From NCBI GenBank assembly GCA_027317045.1, contig DAHVFI010000353.1, positions 1-9,580 of the forward strand: 9,580 bases of DNA. The letters run 5' to 3'. Source of the stretch: Gammaproteobacteria bacterium (lineage in GTDB: Bacteria; Pseudomonadota; Gammaproteobacteria; Natronospirales; REEB76). Below the pieces are notes generated by a model. The model worked only from the letters and a program-made list of their open reading frames with translations, had not been told where the DNA came from and did not search any database. The first letter of the stretch is position 1, and each line of letters begins with the position of its first letter. Positions 1 through 5,328 of the stretch are shown in pieces. The position numbers and the translations under genes are program-made.

Positions 1-435
1 GACGTGGTACATGTGTTCGAATACGTTCCGTTTCCAACAGACCCCGAGGTCCTCAGTGGCTGGGTGCCGGATACGGCCCTGCAACAGAAGCTGCGCGATC
101 TGCACACCGAGGGCTTGCAGAAGCTCGGCGAGGAATACGGAATCGCGCCGGCGCAATTGCACCTGCTGGATGGCGATCCCGGCAGGGTGATCGCCGAGTT
201 TGCCGGCGCCCAGCACAGCGACGTGGTGATCATGGGCACGGTGCAGCGCGGCGGCTTCGAGCGGCTGGCGCTAGGCAGCGTCGCGGAACGTTTACTGGCG
301 CAGCTCAAATGCGACGTGCTGGCGCTCAAGCCGGACGGTTTCCGCGCGCGCCTGCAAACAGAATTGAAACATACGGAATTGACAATGAAGGAAGCAACTC
401 TGGGTGAAGGTTGCAGGAGCCGCCGATGCCGCTGA
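1..435 (+). CDS. Universal stress protein, UspE-like C-terminal domain (5' end outside window)
   Basis: The reading frame is open from the first base, so the start and any first Usp domain lie upstream. The visible part is one Usp fold: a beta strand and helix (DVVHVFEYVP onward), then the nucleotide-binding loop MGTVQRGGFERLALGSVAE at about residues 78-96, the usual glycine-rich Usp signature ending in GS. The closing strand CDVLALKPDGF resembles E. coli UspE, a tandem Usp protein that ends in a similar KPD motif. About 28 residues follow the domain, with no homology I recognise. Usp proteins are cytosolic stress and growth-arrest factors; in E. coli uspE is a neighbour of fnr, and an FNR-type gene lies at the far end of this window. 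The next gene overlaps its stop by 10 bases, so the two are probably co-transcribed. The family call is firm; UspE orthology is inferred. Confidence 0.9.
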   Translation, partial: DVVHVFEYVPFPTDPEVLSGWVPDTALQQKLRDLHTEGLQKLGEEYGIAPAQLHLLDGDPGRVIAEFAGAQHSDVVIMGTVQRGGFERLALGSVAERLLAQLKCDVLALKPDGFRARLQTELKHTELTMKEATLGEGCRSRRCR

Positions 436-593
436 CCAGTAAAGGCCGCAAGATTCTGCGGCAAATGGAAAAAGAATATGGAGCCGGGAAGGGCAAGGCG
501 GTGTTCTATGCCGCGCGCAACAAAGGCCGCATTACCGGCGTGGACCGGACACGCAAATCACCAACCGCCAAGCGGAACGGCCCTCGCGCCTGA
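426..593 (+). CDS. Small basic conserved protein of unknown function (55 aa)
   Basis: This short, lysine- and arginine-rich protein begins MPLTSKGRKILRQMEKEYG and includes the stretch KAVFYAARNKGRITGVDR. I recognise the pattern (K-G-x-K-I-L, K-E-Y-G, G-K-x-V-F-Y-A, G-x-I-T-G-V) as a small family seen in bacterial and phage genomes, but know no established function. ATG at 426 is preferred over an in-frame TTG at 411 because AGGAG at 415-419 sits 6 bases before it. It overlaps the end of the universal stress gene by 10 bases, suggesting translational coupling. No membrane segment or signal peptide is present. The high charge would fit nucleic-acid or ribosome contact, but that is speculation. 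Being real is supported by the SD, the overlap and the family-like pattern. Confidence 0.7.
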   Translation: MPLTSKGRKILRQMEKEYGAGKGKAVFYAARNKGRITGVDRTRKSPTAKRNGPRA

Positions 594-634
594 AGACCAG
601 ATACCGTAATTTTCAGGACGGCCCGGAGTTACAC

Positions 635-1195
635 ATGCCTACAACCGACGATTCCGTGGCAATCGCCCGACGCATTACCAGCATGTCCATCGGCGTTTCG
701 TTACTGTTGATTGTATTAGGCTTGTTGGCTCTGACATTACCGGGCGCCGTCGGTATCGCCGTAGCGATCCTGGTGCTATGGGTAATTGTTTTCAGCGGCA
801 TTGCCCATCTTGTGCATGCCTGGGATGCACGCGGCACAGGTGATTTCCTTTGGCGTTTGCTGGTAGGTATGCTCTACATTATCGTCGGCATATTCCTGAT
901 GCTGCATCCGCGGGAAAGTCTGACTTCTCTCACTCTGGTGTTGGCAATCCTGTTCCTGATAGAGGCCGGATTGATGTTGGCCGCATTTCTCTGGTTGCGG
1001 CATCGCTCCGGTTCGAGCTGGCTGCTGCTCAATTCGCTGCTTGCCTGCGGCATCGGTCTGCTGATTGGGTTCAACTGGCCGTCCAGTTCCGCTTGGGCGG
1101 TGGGTGTACTGGTTGGGGTGAATATCCTTTTTAGCGGGTTCACCCGGCTGATGATGTCTTTGGATGTGCGCAGTGCTTTGAAATTCATCGCTTAG
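635..1195 (+). CDS. HdeD family (DUF308) integral membrane protein
   Basis: This 186-residue protein is made almost entirely of hydrophobic segments, at about residues 17-35, 38-60, 72-90, 97-120, 128-146 and 152-170: six likely transmembrane helices in three hairpins, as in HdeD of E. coli (about 190 aa). Family-like features are the L-P-G turn at 35-37 after helix 1 and the M-L-H-P turn at 89-92 ending helix 3. HdeD proteins sit in the inner membrane and are linked to acid resistance at high cell density; the molecular activity is not well defined. The ATG at 635 has GGAG at 625-628. The gene follows the small basic protein by 41 bases on the same strand, so it likely belongs to the same stress-related unit. 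A weak hairpin with a T-run follows the stop directly. Confidence 0.85.
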   Translation: MPTTDDSVAIARRITSMSIGVSLLLIVLGLLALTLPGAVGIAVAILVLWVIVFSGIAHLVHAWDARGTGDFLWRLLVGMLYIIVGIFLMLHPRESLTSLTLVLAILFLIEAGLMLAAFLWLRHRSGSSWLLLNSLLACGIGLLIGFNWPSSSAWAVGVLVGVNILFSGFTRLMMSLDVRSALKFIA

Positions 1196-1212
1196 CGCTG
1201 CACGGCGTTTTT
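1196..1212 (+). terminator. Possible weak intrinsic terminator after the HdeD-like gene
   Basis: CGCT (1196-1199) can pair with GGCG (1204-1207), using one G-T pair, around a GCAC loop, and five T residues follow (1208-1212). It begins one base after the stop codon. The stem is only 4 bp, so it would be inefficient, and its T-run overlaps the first bases of the FNR-like box at 1211. Confidence 0.25.
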
Positions 1213-1251
1213 GACCTGGATCATGGTGCAGGCTGTCATAAGCTTTAGCCT
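1211..1251 (+). promoter_or_regulatory. Putative FNR/ANR-activated promoter of the cytochrome bd remnant
   Basis: TTGACctggATCAT at 1211-1224 matches the FNR/ANR consensus TTGAT-N4-ATCAA at 8 of 10 positions. TAGCCT at 1246-1251, 21 bases further on, can serve as a -10 hexamer; this spacing is within one base of a class II FNR promoter with the box centred at -41.5. The start of the cydP-like gene is at 1277, so the box lies in the expected place. FNR/ANR control of cyd operons is established in other proteobacteria. The assignment here is by eye. Confidence 0.6.
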
Positions 1252-1276
1252 GGGCGGGAAATTCGTAGGAGGCGCT

Positions 1277-1418
1277 ATGGAATCGTGCGCAAGCAGGGCA
1301 GCGCATAACGAGAGATTGGGCCGTGAAATCGGATTTGTGCTGTTGTTCAAAGCCCTGGCGCTAGGCCTGATTTGGGCGTTGTTCTTCCGCGTCCCATCCG
1401 TGCCAAATCCGGGCCCGT
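1277..1418 (+). pseudogene. cydP: cydP-like 5' fragment (cytochrome bd oxidase putative small subunit), 3' end lost
   Basis: The ATG at 1277 has a strong AGGAGG at 1267-1272. The product begins with about 13 variable residues, then RLGREIGFVLLFKALALGL and IWALFFR, the pattern of CydP: a short basic segment followed by one transmembrane helix (about residues 18-37), in a protein of roughly 60 residues encoded beside cydAB in many proteobacteria. After about residue 40 the sequence stops resembling CydP, and by 1419-1422 the DNA is recognisably the 3' end of cydB in another frame. The cydP frame meets no stop and runs on, in frame, through cydX to 1678, giving a potential 133-residue hybrid. 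The exact breakpoint is uncertain, between about 1390 and 1422. The CydP identity is by motif only. Confidence 0.6.
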
Positions 1419-1559
1419 CAGCGCACCTTGTTCATCATGCTGGTGGCGGTGCTGGTGTTCCTGCCGATCATCCTGTTGTATACCGGCTGGGTGTTCCGCG
1501 TGCTGCGCGGCAAGGTCACAGAGGCTTGCGTGCGCGAGCACAAACAATCGCTTTATTGA
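1419..1559 (+). pseudogene. cydB: 3' remnant of cydB (cytochrome bd ubiquinol oxidase subunit II)
   Basis: Read in the frame ending at TGA 1557-1559, this segment encodes RTLFIMLVAVLVFLPIILLY followed by TGWVFRVLRGKVTEACVREH and KQSLY. That is the last transmembrane helix and cytoplasmic tail of CydB: a long hydrophobic helix ending in P-I-x-L-x-Y-T-x-W, then the R-G-K-V-T-E motif and a short tail ending in SLY. CydB normally has about 340-380 residues; only about 46 codons remain, with no start codon or ribosome-binding site of their own. cydA, which should lie between a cydP-type gene and cydB, is missing entirely. The frame is +1 relative to the cydP fragment. The most likely cause is one internal deletion of roughly 2.5 kb removing cydA and most of cydB; an assembly error is the alternative. 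Confidence 0.8.
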
Positions 1560-1570
1560 GGTGTAAAAAC

Positions 1571-1678
1571 ATGTGGTGCTTCACTTGGATTCTGGGCGTA
1601 TTGCTGGCATGTGCATTTGGCATTGTCAATGCCATGTGGACCGAGATGAAAATGCATGATTCTTCCATCGAGCTGTAA
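1571..1678 (+). CDS. cydX: CydX, small subunit of cytochrome bd oxidase
   Basis: This 35-residue protein, starting MWCFTWILGVLLACAFGIVN, closely follows E. coli CydX (37 aa, MWYFAWILGTLLACSFGVIT). The single membrane helix W-x-F-x-W-I-L-G-x-L-L-A-C-x-F-G is intact and is followed by a short charged tail containing W-T-E. In E. coli, CydX binds CydAB and stabilises the hemes of the bd oxidase in the inner membrane. It begins 11 bases after the cydB stop with GAGGTG at 1558-1563, the normal place in a cydABX operon. Here its partner subunits are not encoded nearby, so it is an orphan unless a second cydAB copy exists elsewhere. It lies in frame with the cydP fragment, so automatic gene calling may merge the two. 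Confidence 0.88.
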   Translation: MWCFTWILGVLLACAFGIVNAMWTEMKMHDSSIEL

Positions 1679-1799
1679 CTGCCCCATTTGGTGATGGGCG
1701 TGCAGCCTTCGCAGATCTAGATCAGCACACCCAGAGGACGTCGGATCCAGAGCCGTTTTGGCAGGTAGCTGCAAATACGTTTGCTTACATCCCATAATG

Positions 1800-2666
1800 T
1801 CAAAAAATCAATGGCACCCATGTCAGTGCGATTGATACGGCCAATCCGGCTATAACCCGGCGAGCATAGCTCCAGCCGCCTGCACCGATAGCAAATACCG
1901 CCTTGGCGACTGTGTTACTGGTTAAACCCAGCAGAATCGGAACAACGGCGGTGGCGGCGGTGACTTTCTTCAGCGTGACCATCTCGGACACGGCAAAGGC
2001 AGCGGCATGCCCGTCCAGAAATCCCGAAGCAAACGATACCAGCGCGAGCCCTTCTACTCCGAGCCTGAATTGGACCGCGGAACCGAGTATCAATACTGTG
2101 GTCAGCAGAATTCCGATCAGCAAGGCATTTCCCAAAGTGGTGAGCAGGCAGCTCTTGCGCAGATTTACTGGAGGTTGAAGCTCCTTTGATCTGAGCGAAA
2201 CCAAGCTAAACAAGGCCACTGCTCCACCTCCGCATAGCAAAGGCAGAGCAATTTTAGACAAGACAATCCTATTGGTGAGCCAGAGAATCATCGCCAGCTG
2301 TAAATAGGTAGACACTGTAGACAAGATGGCGGCAGTCGATGCACCTAACAATGCATTTGGTTCACGCCTGGCTAATGACCCCATAGCTGCAATAGTGGCA
2401 GAACTTGACGTAAACCCGCCAAAGAACCCAGTTATAAGCAAACCACTACCGCCACCAAAAGCCTTTACCGATAGGCTGCCGGCTAGCGCAACCGTGACTA
2501 TCGCAAGCAGCAATCTAACAATGTGGTGGGGATTGATGGCTTGGTATGGCCCCAAATCAACGTCTGGTATCAGGGGTAAAGCAAATAGATAAGAGCTTAT
2601 GAATGCAGCCAACAATAGCAGTTCGGGCCAACTGAACCTTTTAAATGTAGCGTTCGCATTATCCAT
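1800..2666 (-). CDS. DUF4010 family membrane protein without the MgtC domain
   Basis: The 288-residue product has about eight or nine hydrophobic segments from residue 13 to the C-terminus and is an inner-membrane protein. The motif ITGFFGGFTSSSATIAAMGS (about 78-97), then LARREP, and the preceding INPHHIVRLLLAI match the DUF4010 signature, usually G-G-x-x-S-S-T-A-A-T with S-L-A-R-R. DUF4010 often forms the C-terminal half of proteins of about 420 residues whose N-terminal half is an MgtC/SapB domain; that half is absent here. The function is unknown and transport is a guess. ATG at 2666 is chosen over an in-frame TTG at 2732 because the extra 22 residues are not hydrophobic and look like translated leader; no strong SD is seen at either. 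It follows the flavoprotein gene by 78 bases on the same strand, probably as one transcript. Its base composition is visibly more AT-rich than its neighbours, hinting at separate acquisition. Confidence 0.8.
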   Translation of the reverse strand: MDNANATFKRFSWPELLLLAAFISSYLFALPLIPDVDLGPYQAINPHHIVRLLLAIVTVALAGSLSVKAFGGGSGLLITGFFGGFTSSSATIAAMGSLARREPNALLGASTAAILSTVSTYLQLAMILWLTNRIVLSKIALPLLCGGGAVALFSLVSLRSKELQPPVNLRKSCLLTTLGNALLIGILLTTVLILGSAVQFRLGVEGLALVSFASGFLDGHAAAFAVSEMVTLKKVTAATAVVPILLGLTSNTVAKAVFAIGAGGWSYARRVIAGLAVSIALTWVPLIF

Positions 2667-2744
2667 CTTTATTGCATTCGGTAAATAATGATTCTGAGAT
2701 GCAACAAGACTGTGTCTCGCTGTACCGTGCAATGTCCGTAATTA

Positions 2745-4739
2745 TTATTCGGACTCTGCCTCGGTGCTCGGGATCAAAGTAGCAGTCTCTAGGTTGCTGT
2801 CTTTGGCTGCTCCCAAGCCTGCGAGTGCACCTTCAATGACTGCTTCAGTCACCTTGCGCGGTCGTACGGCGTCGCCGACCGTGAACACATGGGGCACCAG
2901 CCCCAACACTTCCCTTTCTAAGCTGCTCTCGGAGCGCGCGCCCAGGCATAAGACAACGGTATCGAAGTTCATCTGAGTGTTCTCTCCATCCACTGTCAGA
3001 TGCACCACCTGATTTTCAATGCTCAGTAAACTGGTGTGGGAAAAGATCTCGACCTTGAGCGCGCGCAGCCGGCTGAGTAGCAGAGTGCGATCATCCAGTG
3101 GAGCGTCGGCCGCGATATCGCCCTCGGCTTCGATGAGAGTAACTGTATATCCGGCCCTGGCGAGAAACTCGGCTGTCTGCGCCCCGGAACAGCCCCCGCC
3201 CGCCACCAGCACCGAACCATAGGCGGTGCTGCGGCCTTCCAGCAGGTCTCGGGCGGTTATGACGTACATGTCGTTGACGCCGGGTATCTGCGGACGCACC
3301 GGCTGCGCGCCGGTCGCGACCACCAGCGCGAAAGGTTTCTCGCGTTCTACATATTTGCAGTCCACGCGGGTGTTGAGCCGCACCTCAACGCCAAGCCGTT
3401 GCAATTCATCGCGCAAACCTTCAAGTAATTCAAGCCAGCCCGGACGATAGGGTGCCGCGCCAGCCGCACGCAACTGCCCTCCAAGCTGAGCCCGTGCTTC
3501 GCACAGGATGACCCGCAAGCCGGTGCCAGCCGCATAGCGCGCCGCCTCCATACCGGCCGGCCCGCCACCCACCACCAGCAGCTTACGCAGTTTGCGCGCG
3601 GTCGCATGTTCGGCGAACTCACGTTCCCTGCCGCATTCAGGGTTGACCGTGCACCAGACGTCGCGCTGGTCGAACAGCCGGCTGATGCAACCCTGGTTGC
3701 AGGTGATGCATTTATGGATACTGTCGGCCTGTCCCATCTGTGCCTTGCGTGGCCAGTCAGGGTCGGCAAGCAGCTCGCGCCCGAGTGCGATGAAATCCGC
3801 CTGACCGTTGGCCAGCACTGCTTCTGCAAGCGCCGGGGTGCGCAGCTTGCCCACGGCGATCACCGGAATCTTCACCCGCTCACGGACGAGCGCTGCATAC
3901 TTCACCAAGGGGGCATCCTCCACCGCCATGGGTGGGATCATGTAACCGCGAGTATAGGAAGCGTAGTTGCAGGCAGAGACGTGTATCGCGGCGATGCCGC
4001 GGGTCTCAAGCCAGGCTGCCAGTTCCCCGGTGTCCGTCGGCGTTAGACCGCCTGGTACCATCTCATCGGCTGACAACCGGATGGTGACGGTGAAATCTTC
4101 GCCCACGCGTGCGCGCACGGCGCACATCACCTCAGCGAGGAAACGCCGCCGATGTTCGACGCTGCCGCCATAACCATCAGTGCGGCGGTTGCTGAAAGGC
4201 GACAGGAATTGGGTGATGAGATAACCATGGGCCGCATGAATTTCCACAAAATCCAGACCAGCAGCTTGCGCGCGGGCCGCGGCGCTGCCGAAGGCATCAA
4301 CCAGCTTGCGTATTTCCGTATGATCCAGCGCGCGTGGCAGCTCGCTCATCAATGGACAGGGCATTGCCGAGGGAGCAACCGGTTGCTCACCGGTGATCTG
4401 AATGCTGGTCTGACGGCCGGCATGGAACAGCTGGATGCCAAGGCGCGCGCCTTCCGCATGCACCAGTTCAACGGCCTGCCGCAGACCGGGGATCACGCTG
4501 TCGTCATGCAGCCCAAGCTCATTGCGGAAACCACGACTGTCACGGCTTACGAAACTGGCTTCCAGGATCATGGCGCCGACACCGCCCTGCGCGATGCGTT
4601 GTATATGCGCCAGATAGCGTGGCGTCAGGCGTCCGCGCTCATCCGCATAGTTACGCACCATGGGCGCCATCAGCAGGCGGTTTTTGAGGGTCAACCCACC
4701 GATTTTGCCGGTGCTGAAAAGCAGCTGTGGGGAGTCCAT
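2745..4739 (-). CDS. NADH:flavin oxidoreductase of the 2,4-dienoyl-CoA reductase/enoate reductase type (FMN, 4Fe-4S, FAD)
   Basis: The 664-residue product has the three-part layout of this family. Residues ~5-335 form an Old Yellow Enzyme TIM barrel with FMN: KNRLLMAPM at 19-27, LFHAGRQ at 104-110, HAAHGYLITQFLSP at 168-181, and IALGRELLADP at 317-327. A 4Fe-4S cluster follows, with Cys344, 347, 351 and 363 (C-x2-C-x3-C-x11-C as in E. coli FadH). The C-terminal part has two dinucleotide folds, GGGPAG at 391-396 and GGGCSG at 514-519, with VGDAV at 621-625. Electrons would pass from NAD(P)H through FAD and Fe-S to FMN and reduce an activated C=C bond. Tyr173 fits the catalytic Tyr of FadH, but the FadH histidine position appears to be Tyr259, so the substrate is probably not a standard dienoyl-CoA. 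ATG 4739 has GAGGA at 4747-4751. An FNR-like box lies upstream. Confidence 0.9.
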   Translation of the reverse strand: MDSPQLLFSTGKIGGLTLKNRLLMAPMVRNYADERGRLTPRYLAHIQRIAQGGVGAMILEASFVSRDSRGFRNELGLHDDSVIPGLRQAVELVHAEGARLGIQLFHAGRQTSIQITGEQPVAPSAMPCPLMSELPRALDHTEIRKLVDAFGSAAARAQAAGLDFVEIHAAHGYLITQFLSPFSNRRTDGYGGSVEHRRRFLAEVMCAVRARVGEDFTVTIRLSADEMVPGGLTPTDTGELAAWLETRGIAAIHVSACNYASYTRGYMIPPMAVEDAPLVKYAALVRERVKIPVIAVGKLRTPALAEAVLANGQADFIALGRELLADPDWPRKAQMGQADSIHKCITCNQGCISRLFDQRDVWCTVNPECGREREFAEHATARKLRKLLVVGGGPAGMEAARYAAGTGLRVILCEARAQLGGQLRAAGAAPYRPGWLELLEGLRDELQRLGVEVRLNTRVDCKYVEREKPFALVVATGAQPVRPQIPGVNDMYVITARDLLEGRSTAYGSVLVAGGGCSGAQTAEFLARAGYTVTLIEAEGDIAADAPLDDRTLLLSRLRALKVEIFSHTSLLSIENQVVHLTVDGENTQMNFDTVVLCLGARSESSLEREVLGLVPHVFTVGDAVRPRKVTEAVIEGALAGLGAAKDSNLETATLIPSTEAESE

Positions 4740-4773
4740 GGCACTATCCTCAGTCGGTAAAAATCCTTGTATT

Positions 4774-4815
4774 AAACTAGTCCCCCAGCACCTCCGCGGC
4801 ACTGATCTGGATCAA
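4774..4815 (-). promoter_or_regulatory. Putative FNR/ANR-activated promoter of the flavin oxidoreductase
   Basis: On the minus strand TTGATccagATCAG (4815-4802) matches the FNR/ANR consensus at 9 of 10 positions. TAGTTT (4779-4774) lies exactly 22 bases downstream, putting the box at -41.5 from a start near 4767; TTTAAT at 4776-4771 is a slightly displaced but better -10 match. The leader to the ATG at 4739 would be about 25-28 bases and contains the SD. The box could also act on the divergent DksA-like gene from upstream. Confidence 0.65.
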
Positions 4816-4837
4816 TCCGCGCCGTTCTATGTGGGAA

Positions 4838-4879
4838 CTGATACAGATCAAGGCGGCCAGTGCTGGTGTCTGCTTTCAT
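4838..4879 (+). promoter_or_regulatory. Putative FNR/ANR-activated promoter of the DksA-like gene
   Basis: CTGATacagATCAA at 4838-4851 matches the FNR/ANR consensus at 9 of 10 positions. The -10 candidate TTTCAT (4874-4879) carries an extended TGC element at 4871-4873 and begins 22 bases after the box, so a start near 4886 centres the box at exactly -41.5. This box and the one at 4802-4815 are 36 bases apart centre to centre and share the half-site arrangement CTGAT-N4-ATCAA on the plus strand. The leader to ATG 4930 would be about 44 bases. Confidence 0.65.
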
Positions 4880-4929
4880 GCAGGGTGTTTGGAGGGTCTA
4901 GCCAGCCCGTTTACCGGCGAGGAACAACC

Positions 4930-5328
4930 ATGAAGCATAAACTGGATGATAGACAAAGGCAGGTATTGCTCCACAAGATGCAAGCACGTTACGGCGTGAT
5001 GCGTGAGGAAATCCGAGCTGGGCTGGCGGCTTCAGACAATGAGGATTATCGCAGGCTGTCTGGTGAGGTTGCCGATAGCGGCGAGGAAGCGCTCGCCGAT
5101 CTGCTGGTGGATGTGCGGCACGCGGAGATTGACCGCGATGCGGATGAGATCAAGGATATCAATGCAGCCATAGCGCGCATGCATAGCGGTGATTACGGCA
5201 TGTGTATTGATTGCCGCGCGCCGATACCGTATGCGCGCTTGCGGGCTTATCCAACCGCCAAGCGCTGCGAGCCCTGTCAACGCAAGCGCGAGCGCAGCTT
5301 TCGTTCGCCAGGTACTCCCAAGCTCTAA
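4930..5328 (+). CDS. DksA/TraR family C4 zinc-finger protein (short form)
   Basis: The 132-residue protein has the DksA plan: a long helical, charged N-terminal half able to form a coiled-coil hairpin (about residues 5-85), then a C-terminal zinc finger with Cys92, Cys95, Cys113 and Cys116 (C-x2-C-x17-C-x2-C) in the sequence GDYGMCIDCRAPIPYARLRA. Between the coil arms, D49-x2-E52-x-A54 aligns by eye with the D-x2-D-x-A tip motif of E. coli DksA, which reaches into the RNA polymerase secondary channel; E replaces the second D. It would modulate transcription initiation, possibly with ppGpp. It is shorter than E. coli DksA (151 aa), so it is likely a paralog rather than housekeeping dksA. ATG 4930 has GAGGA at 4919-4923; a longer in-frame extension upstream has no support. 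Its stop overlaps that of the convergent GpsA-like gene by four bases. An FNR-like box at 4838 suggests induction at low oxygen. Confidence 0.88.
   Translation: MKHKLDDRQRQVLLHKMQARYGVMREEIRAGLAASDNEDYRRLSGEVADSGEEALADLLVDVRHAEIDRDADEIKDINAAIARMHSGDYGMCIDCRAPIPYARLRAYPTAKRCEPCQRKRERSFRSPGTPKL

Noticed and set aside
1211..1276. TTG-initiated N-terminal extension of the cydP-like frame from 1211
   Set aside because: It has no SD, overlaps the FNR-like box, and the ATG at 1277 has a strong AGGAGG; the extension is the promoter and leader.
1683..1698. Hairpin CCCAT-TTGGTG-ATGGG after cydX as a terminator
   Set aside because: The stem is 5 bp and no T-tract follows on either strand.
1712..1725. 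FNR-like palindrome CAGATCTAGATCAG between cydX and the DUF4010 gene
   Set aside because: It matches the box at only 7 of 10 positions and lies between two convergent gene ends, with no start codon to serve.
3606..4760. Long open frames on the plus strand opposite the flavoprotein gene
   Set aside because: They are antisense shadows of a GC-rich gene, with no family resemblance and no ribosome-binding sites.
4660..4929. Long in-frame extension upstream of the DksA-like protein
   Set aside because: It would run back through the divergent promoter into the flavoprotein gene; the DksA-like fold and the SD both point to ATG 4930.
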